Origin: an uncultured Rhodocyclaceae bacterium
GTDB taxonomy: Bacteria; Pseudomonadota; Gammaproteobacteria; Burkholderiales; Rhodocyclaceae
DNA length: 21,998 nucleotides
Reading direction: 5' to 3'
NCBI GenBank assembly: GCA_903950295.1
Contig: CAJBAP010000344.1
Location: forward strand, 1-21,998
Below the pieces are notes generated by a model that made no database searches, was not told where the DNA came from, and saw nothing but the letters and a program-made list of their open reading frames with translations. Position numbers and translations under genes: made by a program. Positions 9,729 through 16,861 of the stretch are shown one piece after another (positions within the stretch are counted from its first letter, which is position 1; each line of letters starts with the position of its first letter).

Positions 9729-10428
9729 GACACGATCTTACCAAACCCGTCAGCACGAGATTGTCGATTTGGCGCCAGGGCAGGTTCAGGTGCGGTGCCA
9801 GTGCAGCGGCCGCGCCGCCGGAAAGGATCACGGAAAAGTCGGCGCCAGCAGGATGGCACGCCATGCGTTCGATGGCACCCAGCGTCGCCTGCAGGGCGCC
9901 ACTGACGATCGCGTCGTCGGTATTCGTCGGGGTCGCACGGTAGCTTCCGCAAGCCTCGGGCAAACCCGCCGTGTTGCGCGCCAGTGATTGCTGCATGAGA
10001 TCGAGACCGGGGAGAATCAGTCCGCCGCGAAACACGCCGTCTGCATCGAGCACATCGATCGTTGTCGCCGTGCCCGCCATGACCACGAGTGCCGCACCCT
10101 GATGCAGGGCGCGCGCGCCGATCAGCGCCGCCCAACGGTCGGCACCAAGCTGGGCGGGATTGTCATAACCATTGACGACTCCGCCGGCAGAGGCACTGCT
10201 GCAAAACCAATCGAGCGGCACCGCCAAGGCGATGGCCAGGGTCTCGATCTGCGCCGCAACGCTGGCACCGGCTACGTTGCACGCCACGATACGCAGCGGT
10301 TGCAGCGGCAGCAAGCGGGGCAACTCGTCGATGACGGCATGATCGAGTGCGCCCTGCCCGTGCCAGCCAATGCCGTCCCACAGGCCCCACTTGAGGCGCG
10401 TGTTACCGGCATCGAGACACAAGATCAT
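9709..10428 (-). CDS. coaX: Type III pantothenate kinase
   Basis: CoaX phosphorylates pantothenate, the first committed step of CoA synthesis; it is an ASKHA-fold enzyme insensitive to CoA feedback. The motifs are DAGNTRLKW at the N-terminus, GADRWAALIGAR, GTATTIDVLDADG, GGLILPGLDLMQQSL and a C-terminal ILSGG. It is 239 residues, normal for the family. It overlaps birA by ATGA and its 3' end overlaps the cyclase-FHA gene, so the three are likely one transcript. The birA-coaX pairing is common in betaproteobacteria. Residues about 191-199 (CHPAGADFS) resemble the repeat-encoded segment in CoaE. Confidence 0.95.
   Translation of the reverse strand: MILCLDAGNTRLKWGLWDGIGWHGQGALDHAVIDELPRLLPLQPLRIVACNVAGASVAAQIETLAIALAVPLDWFCSSASAGGVVNGYDNPAQLGADRWAALIGARALHQGAALVVMAGTATTIDVLDADGVFRGGLILPGLDLMQQSLARNTAGLPEACGSYRATPTNTDDAIVSGALQATLGAIERMACHPAGADFSVILSGGAAAALAPHLNLPWRQIDNLVLTGLVRSCHDNPNA
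9832..9858 (+). repeat. Dispersed repeat, diverged copy D (in coaX)
   Basis: 22 of 27 bases match copy A. On the coaX strand it encodes CHPAGADFS, close to the CRPASADFS of CoaE. This is the weakest full-length copy and may be coincidence or an old insertion. Confidence 0.45.
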
Positions 10429-11246
10429 GACGCACCCCGAAGCGAAATTTCACCGGATAAAATGCGCTCGACGTGACCATCCACTTCAAATAGCAGCGCA
10501 CCATCAACATCGACGCCGCGACAGATCCCCTCACGCGGCGGGGCAAAATCGGAAAGCAGGCGCACCGGCACATTTGCGAAGGCATGCTGCGCCGACCAAG
10601 CCTCACGCAAGCCGGCAAATCCGGTAACCGCAAAAGTTTCCAGCACCGCCAGCAATTCGCTGAGGATCATAGCCAAGAGGGTATTCGGGTCTTGTCCGCT
10701 GTTCAGCGCCGAACTCTGCGCACGCAACTCGACCGGCAGCGCCGCCGGCAGACGCAGGTTGAGGCCAACACCAATCACGGCCGCATGCGGGGCACCAGGT
10801 AGCAACTCGACCAGAATGCCCCCCAGTTTTTTGCCTTCCAGCAGCAGGTCATTCGGCCATTTGAGTGCCGTCCCGCCAGCAGGGAGGCCGTCAGGCCGGA
10901 AGCGGCCCGCAGAGGCTGCGCCGACTTTTTCCAGGGCCCGGGCAACTGCCATTCCGACCGCCAGGGACAGTCCGGCGGGCGCAGTACCCGGTGCGAAACG
11001 CCAGAAGAGTGAAAACGTCAGGCTGTCACCCGGGGCGGAGATCCAGTTGCGCCCGCGCCGGCCACGTCCCGCTGTCTGTGTTGCGGCAACCACCACCGTG
11101 CCCGAGGCTGCGCCAGCTTCAGCACGGGCCAGCAGGACGGCATTCGTCGAGTCGCAACTCTCCAGCAGGTCGACATCGAAACGGCAGGCCTGGCTGCCCA
11201 GCGCCCGGGAGATAGTGGCGAGATTGAGGGATGGAGAGGTCGGCAT
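10425..11246 (-). CDS. birA: Biotin-[acetyl-CoA carboxylase] ligase, no DNA-binding domain
   Basis: This enzyme makes biotinyl-AMP and transfers biotin to the acetyl-CoA carboxylase carrier protein. The motifs are ESCDSTN, QTAGRGRRGRNW, SLTFSLFWRF and KWPNDLLLEGKKLGGILVEL. At 273 residues it lacks the N-terminal winged helix of E. coli BirA, so it should be a pure ligase and not a repressor. The ATG at 11244-11246 was chosen because upstream in-frame codons are not family-like and overlap the divergent regulator. Residues about 105-127, between the VARALEK helix and LKWPNDLL, form an unusual Gly/Pro/Ala loop encoded by an interrupted dispersed repeat. It overlaps coaX by 4 bp. Confidence 0.95.
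   Translation of the reverse strand: MPTSPSLNLATISRALGSQACRFDVDLLESCDSTNAVLLARAEAGAASGTVVVAATQTAGRGRRGRNWISAPGDSLTFSLFWRFAPGTAPAGLSLAVGMAVARALEKVGAASAGRFRPDGLPAGGTALKWPNDLLLEGKKLGGILVELLPGAPHAAVIGVGLNLRLPAALPVELRAQSSALNSGQDPNTLLAMILSELLAVLETFAVTGFAGLREAWSAQHAFANVPVRLLSDFAPPREGICRGVDVDGALLFEVDGHVERILSGEISLRGAS
10866..10932 (-). repeat. Dispersed repeat, interrupted copy F (in birA)
   Basis: Bases 10866-10878 and 10918-10932 join to give the consensus with one difference from copy B in 28 bases. The 39 bp between them (13 codons) are GC-rich and contain GGCC-type inverted repeats. It encodes the odd Gly/Pro/Ala loop of BirA in frame. Confidence 0.6.
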
Positions 11247-11260
11247 GCTGCGACTATACT
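11232..11260 (+). promoter_or_regulatory. Possible promoter between birA and the dual-receiver gene
   Basis: TGGAGA (11232-11237, four of six matches to a -35) and TATACT (11255-11260, five of six to a -10) are separated by 17 bp. The two divergent start codons are only 21 bp apart, so promoter elements must lie inside birA coding sequence. Transcription would begin near 11267, close to the ATG at 11268, giving an almost leaderless mRNA. Confidence 0.35.
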
Positions 11261-11267
11261 GGAAGCC

Positions 11268-12068
11268 ATGCTCACCGGATTTACCGACCTCATCGTCTAT
11301 CTCGTGGAACCCTCGCAAACGCAGGGGCGCGTCATTGCTGCGTTGCTCGGCCAGCACGGCGTGCGTAACGTCGAGCGTTTCGATGATGCCAAGTCGATGT
11401 TTGCACGACTCGATGTGCAAGCTCCTTCTCTGATCATCAGCGCACTTTACTTGCCCGACATGGCCGGTACCGAGTTGGTGCGGCGTTTGCGTGCCGACCC
11501 GGCGACCGAGCACACACCTTTCATTCTTGTTTCCAGCGAAACCCGGCCACAGGTACTTGATCCGGTACGCCAGTCCGGCGTCTGCGGCATCCTGCCAAAA
11601 CCCTTTACAGCAGCACAGTTGGGCACGGCCTTGCGGGCGACGCTCGATTACCTCGATACCGATGCCAATCTGGACATCGATGTGGTCGACCTTGAAGCGC
11701 TGAAAGTGCTGGTGGTCGATGACAGTCCCAATGCGCGCAAATTCATCCGGCGCGTCCTCGAAAATCTTGGCGTGAGCCACTTTATCGAAGCCGGCAACGG
11801 CAAGGAAGCGGTCGACATCCTCACCGAGACAATGGTCGATCTGGTGGTGACCGACTACAACATGCCAGAGATGGACGGCAAGGGGTTGGTCGATTACATC
11901 CGCCAGAAAAGCTGGCAAAATTCGGTACCGGTGCTGATGGTGACGAGCGAGTCCAACGAAGGTCGGTTGGCCGCCATCGAGGAAGCGGGCGTCTCGGGTA
12001 TCTGCGACAAACCTTTCGAACCCAAGACCGTCAAGGCGCTGCTGACGAAAATCTTGCGGGCGGCCTAA
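11268..12068 (+). CDS. Dual-receiver response regulator (first receiver degenerate)
   Basis: This is a 266-residue cytoplasmic protein of two CheY-like receiver domains and no output domain. The C-terminal receiver (about 145-265) is complete: VLVVDDSPNARK acidic pocket, acceptor Asp in VVTDYNMPEMDG, Thr/Ser switch in MVTSES and the KPF lysine. The N-terminal receiver (about 8-128) has LPKPFT and VSSET, but the acceptor position is Ala (IISALYLPDMAG) and its first strand has VEPSQ in place of the DD pair. It therefore cannot be phosphorylated in the usual way. A role as a phospho-relay or protein-interaction module is inferred; no cognate kinase is adjacent. It diverges from birA and converges on ntrC across a 30-bp gap filled by a repeat copy. 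Confidence 0.9.
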   Translation: MLTGFTDLIVYLVEPSQTQGRVIAALLGQHGVRNVERFDDAKSMFARLDVQAPSLIISALYLPDMAGTELVRRLRADPATEHTPFILVSSETRPQVLDPVRQSGVCGILPKPFTAAQLGTALRATLDYLDTDANLDIDVVDLEALKVLVVDDSPNARKFIRRVLENLGVSHFIEAGNGKEAVDILTETMVDLVVTDYNMPEMDGKGLVDYIRQKSWQNSVPVLMVTSESNEGRLAAIEEAGVSGICDKPFEPKTVKALLTKILRAA

Positions 12069-12075
12069 GCCACCC

Positions 12076-12103
12076 TGCCGTCCTGCGAGCGCCGACTTTT
12101 ACC
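12076..12103 (-). repeat. Dispersed 28-bp repeat, copy C (between convergent genes)
   Basis: 24 of 28 bases match copy B. It fills most of the 30-bp gap between the dual-receiver gene and ntrC and supplies the ntrC stop codon. Confidence 0.7.
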
Positions 12104-13505
12104 CCACCTGTCCGTTTTTGTCGCCCAGCCCCAACTCCTGAATTTTGCGCGTGATGGTATTGCGGCCAATGCCCAGAATCTGTGCCGCCTCGATACGACG
12201 GCCACCGGTGGTGGCGAGTGCGCGGCGAATCAGGGTACTCTCGAAATCATGGATCAGAGTTTCCCAGACCGCACCGGGCCGTTTCACGAGCAGTTCATCC
12301 GCTACCGTAGCCAGCAATGACTGCCAGTCAGCTGTGGCGCTGGCAGGTTCGGTTTCACGCATTTCTGCCGGCAGGTCTTCGATCTCGATCTGCTGACCCG
12401 GCGCCATGACCGTCAGCCAATGACAAAGGTTTTCAATCTGGCGCACGTTACCCGGCCAGGGGGCGGCCTGCAAAAATTTGAGCGTGGCATCCGACAGGCG
12501 TTTTGGCTCGACGCCGAGTTGCTGCGCACTATTGGCGAGAAAGTGCCGTGCCAGCGCCGGGATATCTTCACGACGTTCGCGCAGCGGCGGCAGGCGCAGG
12601 CGGATGACGTTGAGCCGATGGAACAAGTCTTCGCGGAACAGGCCTTCCTTGACGCGCTGCTCCAGATTCTGGTGCGTCGCGGTGATGACGCGCACATTGG
12701 CGCGGATCGGTTGATGGCCGCCGACGCGGTAGAACTGTCCATCGGAGAGCACGCGCAAGAGGCGGGTTTGCAGCTCGGCCGGCATGACACCGATCTCGTC
12801 GAGAAACAGCGTGCCGCCGGTCGCTTCCTCGAAACGACCGCGACGCTGGGCGGTGGCGCCGGTGAATGCTCCTTTTTCGTGGCCAAAGAGTTCGGATTCG
12901 AGCAGATCACGCGGGATTGCCGCAGTATTGAGTGCGACGAAAGGACCGTCCTTGCGCGGACTGTGACGATGCAGGGCACTGGCCACCAACTCTTTGCCGG
13001 TACCTGATTCACCGTTGATGAGAACCGTCGCATGCGATTGCGAAAGGCGCCCGATGGCGCGGAAGACCTCCTGCATCGCCGGTGCCTGACCAAGAATTTC
13101 GGGTGCCAGCGGCTCGGCGGCGGATGCACCAAGCTGGGGCGCCACTTGTTCGAGGGCACGACGCACCAGGGCGACCGCTTGATCGACGTCGAAGGGTTTC
13201 GGCAGGTATTCGAAGGCCCCGCCCTGAAATGCGGATACTGCCGAATCGAGATCGGAATAGGCAGTCATGATGATGACCGGCAAATCGGGATAGTCCTGCT
13301 TCACTTGGCGCAGAAGATCAAGGCCGCTCGCGCCGGGCATGCGGATGTCGGACAACAGCAGGCGCGGAGATTCCCCCGTCGCCAGTTTGGCCAGCGCCTC
13401 GTCTGCTGAGCTGAAGCTCGCACAGTCGATGTTTTCGCGCGCCAGCGCCTTTTCGAGCACCCAGCGGATCGAGCGGTCGTCGTCGATGATCCAGACAGTA
13501 TTCAT
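12099..13505 (-). CDS. ntrC: Nitrogen regulation response regulator NtrC (sigma-54 activator)
   Basis: NtrC is a 468-residue enhancer-binding activator of sigma-54 promoters under nitrogen limitation. The receiver domain has the acidic pair in WIIDDDRS and acceptor D53 (LLLSDIRMPG). The AAA+ domain has GESGTGKE (Walker A), GAFTGA (sigma-54 contact loop), GGTLFLDEIG (Walker B) and the GNVRQIENL segment. A C-terminal Fis-type helix-turn-helix (AAQILGIGRNTITRKIQELG) binds DNA. The start ATG overlaps the ntrB stop as ATGA. The paired sites upstream of glnA in this window fit the NtrC consensus, so glnA is its expected target. The stop codon lies inside a dispersed-repeat copy. Confidence 0.97.
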   Translation of the reverse strand: MNTVWIIDDDRSIRWVLEKALARENIDCASFSSADEALAKLATGESPRLLLSDIRMPGASGLDLLRQVKQDYPDLPVIIMTAYSDLDSAVSAFQGGAFEYLPKPFDVDQAVALVRRALEQVAPQLGASAAEPLAPEILGQAPAMQEVFRAIGRLSQSHATVLINGESGTGKELVASALHRHSPRKDGPFVALNTAAIPRDLLESELFGHEKGAFTGATAQRRGRFEEATGGTLFLDEIGVMPAELQTRLLRVLSDGQFYRVGGHQPIRANVRVITATHQNLEQRVKEGLFREDLFHRLNVIRLRLPPLRERREDIPALARHFLANSAQQLGVEPKRLSDATLKFLQAAPWPGNVRQIENLCHWLTVMAPGQQIEIEDLPAEMRETEPASATADWQSLLATVADELLVKRPGAVWETLIHDFESTLIRRALATTGGRRIEAAQILGIGRNTITRKIQELGLGDKNGQVG

Positions 13506-14608
13506 GTTTTCAGCTTTTCTCCGTTTTTCAGCGGCAGGCATAGGGTAAAGCAGGTGCGGCCAGGAACCGACTCGGCCTCGATACTGCCCTGGTGTTGTTG
13601 CACAAAACTCTGCGCCAGCGCCAGACCCAGACCGGTACCGCCTTCGCGACCCGAAACCAGCGGATAAAAAATCCGCTCGCGGATGTCTTCCGCAATGCCT
13701 GGCCCGTTGTCAATAATCTGCAATTCAAGTGCCAACCGGTAGCGTTTCTTGGCAAGCGTGACCTGACGCAGCGCACGGGTACGAGTGATGATCTCACCCT
13801 CGCCTTTCATGGCTTGGGCAGCGTTGCGGACGATATTGAGGATGGCCTGGATCAACTGCTCGCGGTCACCGGTGATATCGGGTAACGAAGTGTCGTAGTC
13901 CCGTTGTACGCGCACGCCGGGAAACTCGGCATGGATCAGTCGCCGCACACGTTCGAGGATCTCGTGGATGTTGATCTGTGCCGGCTGCATGGAACGATGC
14001 GACGACAGCAGGCGGTGCATCAGGGCCTGCAAGCGGTCGGCCTCGTGGATGATGACCTCGGTATATTCCTTGAGCGCCGGCGCATTTTCCAGATTCGCCA
14101 GCTCGCGGTCGAGCAGTTGCGCGGAGCCGCGAATCCCCCCCAGTGGATTCTTGATCTCGTGAGCGAGGTTACGAATCAGTTCGCGATTGGCACGCTGCTG
14201 CACGGCCTCGCGCTCCTCGCGCGCCGCCTTCAGCTGCTGGTCGATGGGACGGAATTCAAGCAACAGACTGGCTTGGGCCGTATCGATGGGGCTAACGGTG
14301 CAATCAAGGTGAATCGACTCCGCGTTATCGCGCACCACCACAAAATCGTGGCCGGTATAGCTCCACTTGTTGGCGAGGACATTTTCAAGGGCGGCGATCA
14401 GTGCGGGCGGCGTGCCCAACAATTGGGCGAGCGGCCGACCCAGGCAGACACGCTGACTGGCGGCAAAGAGATTTTCCGCCGCCGGATTGCAGTGGCGTAT
14501 GCGCAACTGATTGTCCAGCAGGATGACCGCAGACGAAAGCAGATCCAGACCTGCAAAGTGGGTGTCGTCTTCGATGGAATGAGCCGGGGAGTTCATGGTG
14601 GAAATCAT
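13502..14608 (-). CDS. ntrB: Nitrogen regulation sensor kinase NtrB
   Basis: NtrB is a 368-residue soluble histidine kinase/phosphatase that controls NtrC and in the known system takes its nitrogen signal from PII. An N-terminal PAS-like domain (about 20-120, with HCNPAAENLFA) is followed by the phospho-acceptor motif NLAHEIKNPLGGIRGS with H150. The ATPase domain has NIVRNAAQAM (N box), IIDNGPGI and GGTGLGLALAQ. No membrane segment is seen, as expected for NtrB. An alternative ATG lies four codons in (14594-14596). It is translationally coupled to ntrC and starts 29 bp after the DUF4124 gene. Confidence 0.96.
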   Translation of the reverse strand: MISTMNSPAHSIEDDTHFAGLDLLSSAVILLDNQLRIRHCNPAAENLFAASQRVCLGRPLAQLLGTPPALIAALENVLANKWSYTGHDFVVVRDNAESIHLDCTVSPIDTAQASLLLEFRPIDQQLKAAREEREAVQQRANRELIRNLAHEIKNPLGGIRGSAQLLDRELANLENAPALKEYTEVIIHEADRLQALMHRLLSSHRSMQPAQINIHEILERVRRLIHAEFPGVRVQRDYDTSLPDITGDREQLIQAILNIVRNAAQAMKGEGEIITRTRALRQVTLAKKRYRLALELQIIDNGPGIAEDIRERIFYPLVSGREGGTGLGLALAQSFVQQHQGSIEAESVPGRTCFTLCLPLKNGEKLKT

Positions 14609-14637
14609 CGCAAGAACTGCGCCAGCAGGATTCCGGC

Positions 14638-15117
14638 CTATTTCAGGTTGCCGATTTCCTTGCGAATCGCCTCAAGGTTGCGCTCGTGCAACTGCACCTT
14701 GTCACGAAAGGTCTGGATGCGCGCTTCGCGCTTGCCGCCCTGGATACCACCGCCCGCAATACGCTCTTCCGGCAGGGTGAGATTTTCCTGCTCGGCCAGT
14801 ACCTTTTTGGCGGCTTCGAGATTTTTCTGTTCGTTGGCCAGCTCCTGATCCAAGATGGCGCGGCGATCGCTGTCGCGCGCCTTCTGCTGGTCGCCATTGA
14901 CACGGGGGAAATCTGCGGGAGTGGCTTGGCGCGGCTTCTGGGGCGGTGCAGTGAAAGTCGATACCGGCTTGTCCTGCGAAATCACCTCGCAGTTCTTCCC
15001 GGTCTTCTGGTTGGTATAAGTCGTACGACCATCGGTCATCTGGCACCGGTAGAGCGTGTCAGCCTGTGCGCACAGTGGGAGCGTAAGCAGGGCCAGCAAT
15101 AGGGTTCGTTTCATCAT
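14638..15117 (-). CDS. Secreted DUF4124-like protein between glnA and ntrB
   Basis: This protein of about 159 residues begins with a signal peptide (KRTLLLALLTLPLCAQA). A short DUF4124-like domain follows (TLYRCQMTDGRTTYTN, then GKNCEVIS), with two cysteines that could pair. The rest is a charged, probably coiled-coil helix (about 85-155). The start is ATGATG at 15112-15117, so either Met is possible. Proteins of this type often sit between glnA and ntrBC in betaproteobacteria, but their role in nitrogen control is unknown. It is separated from glnA by a strong terminator, so ntrBC may be expressed by read-through or from a weak promoter in the 66-bp stretch upstream. Confidence 0.82.
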   Translation of the reverse strand: MMKRTLLLALLTLPLCAQADTLYRCQMTDGRTTYTNQKTGKNCEVISQDKPVSTFTAPPQKPRQATPADFPRVNGDQQKARDSDRRAILDQELANEQKNLEAAKKVLAEQENLTLPEERIAGGGIQGGKREARIQTFRDKVQLHERNLEAIRKEIGNLK

Positions 15118-15182
15118 CACCAGATCGAAGAAAAGCTTGTAGTCGGGCAGTGTATGCCAAATTGTCCCGGGCGCACGGCGAA

Positions 15183-15210
15183 AAAAAGGACGGGCAAGCC
15201 CGTCCTTTTT
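15183..15210 (-). terminator. Rho-independent terminator after glnA
   Basis: A 7-bp perfect GC stem, GGACGGG/CCCGTCC with a CAAG loop (15188-15205), is flanked by A and T runs on both sides. On the minus strand this gives a stem followed by seven Us, about 24 bp past the glnA stop. It is nearly symmetric and could also act on the plus strand. It would attenuate transcription from glnA into the DUF4124-ntrBC genes. Confidence 0.9.
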
Positions 15211-15233
15211 CAACGTCGCAGCCTTAAAAAGGC

Positions 15234-16646
15234 TTACAGCGAGAAGTACATGTCGAACTCGACCGGATGGGTCGTCATGCGGAACTTCTGCACTTCTTCC
15301 ATCTTCAGGTCGATGAAGGCATCGATGAACTCGTTGGAGAACACGCCGCCACGGGTCAGGAACTCGCGATCCTTGTCCAGATACTCGAGCGCCTGATCCA
15401 GCGATGAGCAGACGGTCGGGATCTTTGCATCCTCTTCCGGCGGCAGATCGTACAGGTTCTTGTCAGCCGGCTCGCCCGGGTGAATCTTGTTCTGCACGCC
15501 GTCAAGACCGGCCATCATCAGCGCAGCGAAGCACAGGTAGGGGTTGGCGGACGGATCGGGGAAGCGGGTCTCGATGCGGCGGGCCTTGTCCGAATGCACG
15601 AAGGGGATGCGGATCGAGGCGGAACGGTTGCGGGCCGAGTAAGCCAGCTTGACCGGAGCTTCGTAGCCGGGCACCAGGCGCTTGTAGCTGTTGGTGCCGG
15701 GGTTGGTGATGGCGTTCAGCGCGCGGGCATGCTTGATGATGCCGCCGATGTAGTACAGGGCGAAGTCGGACAGGCCAGCGTAGCCGTTACCGGCGAACAG
15801 GTTCTTGCCATCTTTCCAGATCGACTGGTGCACATGCATGCCGGAACCGTTGTCGCCAACGATGGGCTTGGGCATGAAGGTCGCGGTCTTGCCATAGCTG
15901 TGGGCTACGTTGTGCACGATGTACTTGAGCACCTGGGTCTGGTCGGCACGGCGTACCAGGGTATTGAACACGGTGCCAATCTCGCACTGGCCGGCGGTAG
16001 CGACTTCGTGGTGATGCACTTCGACGGGAACGCCACAATCTTCGAGCGCCAGACACATGGCAGCGCGGATGTCGTTGAGGCTATCGACTGGCGGGACGGG
16101 GAAATAGCCGCCCTTGACGGTGGGACGATGGCCGGTATTGCCGCCGTCGAATTTATCGCCGGTCGCCCAGGCGGCCTCTTCCGAGAACACTTTGCAGTAG
16201 CAACCCGACATGTCGACTTTCCACTCGACGCTGTCGAAGATGAAGAACTCGGGCTCGGGGCCGAAGTAGGCGGTGTCACCAATGCCGGAGGACTTCAAAT
16301 AGGCCTCGGCACGCTTGGCGATCGAACGCGGATCACGGTCATAGCCCTTGCCATCGGTCGGTTCGACCACGTCGCAGGACAGGATCAGCGTGGTCTCGTC
16401 CATGAAGGGGTCGATGTAGGCGGTAGAGGGGTCGGGCATCAACTGCATGTCCGAAGCCTGGATGCCTTTCCAACCGGAGATGGAAGAACCGTCGAAGGCA
16501 TGGCCATCCTCGAATTTTTCGAGGCCAAAGGCCGAAACCGGCACGCTGACATGCTGTTCCTTGCCGCGAATATCGGTGAAGCGGAAGTCAACGAACTTGA
16601 CTTCCTTTTCCTGGACCATCTTGATTACATCTTGGGCTGTCGTCAT
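15234..16646 (-). CDS. glnA: Glutamine synthetase type I (GSI-beta)
   Basis: GlnA makes glutamine from glutamate, ammonia and ATP as a cytoplasmic dodecamer. It is 470 residues, the usual length. Landmarks: [15 protein letters not shown] near the N-terminus, [11 protein letters not shown], the [11 protein letters not shown] metal site, [17 protein letters not shown], the glutamate loop [21 protein letters not shown] and the ATP-site [10 protein letters not shown]399 in [10 protein letters not shown] is the adenylylation tyrosine, so GlnE-type control is expected. AGGAG lies 8 bases before the ATG. Expression is expected from the sigma-54/NtrC promoter upstream. It is followed by a strong terminator. 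Confidence 0.98.
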   Translation of the reverse strand: MTTAQDVIKMVQEKEVKFVDFRFTDIRGKEQHVSVPVSAFGLEKFEDGHAFDGSSISGWKGIQASDMQLMPDPSTAYIDPFMDETTLILSCDVVEPTDGKGYDRDPRSIAKRAEAYLKSSGIGDTAYFGPEPEFFIFDSVEWKVDMSGCYCKVFSEEAAWATGDKFDGGNTGHRPTVKGGYFPVPPVDSLNDIRAAMCLALEDCGVPVEVHHHEVATAGQCEIGTVFNTLVRRADQTQVLKYIVHNVAHSYGKTATFMPKPIVGDNGSGMHVHQSIWKDGKNLFAGNGYAGLSDFALYYIGGIIKHARALNAITNPGTNSYKRLVPGYEAPVKLAYSARNRSASIRIPFVHSDKARRIETRFPDPSANPYLCFAALMMAGLDGVQNKIHPGEPADKNLYDLPPEEDAKIPTVCSSLDQALEYLDKDREFLTRGGVFSNEFIDAFIDLKMEEVQKFRMTTHPVEFDMYFSL

Positions 16647-16723
16647 AAGGTGAACTCCTAATCAGTGATCTGGCAAAAATCGGTGGCGGCTGCGAAATCG
16701 AAGCCAAAAACGCGGAAAGGTTT

Positions 16724-16739
16724 AGCAGTTAACGTGCCA
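16724..16739 (-). promoter_or_regulatory. Sigma-54 (-24/-12) promoter of glnA
   Basis: The minus strand reads TGGCACGTTAACTGCT, matching TGGCACG-N4-TTGCW except for one base (CTGC for TTGC); the GG and GC are 10 bp apart as required. The predicted transcription start is near 16713, leaving a leader of about 67 nt before the glnA ATG. Two NtrC sites lie upstream at the classical spacing, which strongly supports the call. Confidence 0.85.
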
Positions 16740-16811
16740 ATGGGTGAAGCGCAGCTGGAGATTGTGCCATAAGGGGAATGTTGCGGCGCTGCAATCTGAC
16801 ACATTGCCATG

Positions 16812-16830
16812 AAGCACGAAAATGGTGCAT
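16812..16830 (-). promoter_or_regulatory. NtrC enhancer site, promoter-proximal
   Basis: The minus strand reads TGCACCATTTTCGTGC inside the 19-bp window, an imperfect inverted repeat matching the NtrC consensus GCACY-N5-RGTGC. Its centre at 16821 is about 108 bp upstream of the predicted glnA start, the same distance as a strong site of E. coli glnAp2. Confidence 0.82.
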
Positions 16831-16842
16831 TTTTGGTTCTGA

Positions 16843-16861
16843 TTGCACCATATCAGTGCAA
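16843..16861 (-). promoter_or_regulatory. NtrC enhancer site, promoter-distal, inside CDF gene end
   Basis: The minus strand reads TTGCACTGATATGGTGCAA, with perfect 6-bp arms TTGCAC/GTGCAA. The centre (16852) is 31 bp, about three helical turns, from the other site, so two NtrC dimers would sit on one face of the DNA. The site covers the last sense codons and the TGA of the upstream cation transporter gene. Confidence 0.85.

Noticed and set aside
11247..11918. N-terminal extension of birA to 497 residues
   Set aside because: The added region is antisense to the dual-receiver gene and has no winged-helix motif, so it is not a DNA-binding domain.
13904..14848. Open frame of 314 codons on the plus strand opposite ntrB and the DUF4124 gene
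   Set aside because: It spans two real minus-strand genes and has no domain signature.
15221..15233. Small palindrome GCCTT-AAA-AAGGC next to the glnA stop
   Set aside because: The stem is short with a 3-base loop and no U run of its own; the strong terminator 15 bp beyond explains termination.
16085..16102. Possible extra repeat copy (ACTGGCGGGACGGG) inside glnA
   Set aside because: It encodes PVPPVDS, a stretch conserved in GlnA generally, and lacks the A-rich head of the repeat.
15480..16661. Open frame of 393 codons on the plus strand opposite glnA
   Set aside because: The minus-strand frame is an unmistakable full-length glutamine synthetase; the opposite frame has no family features.
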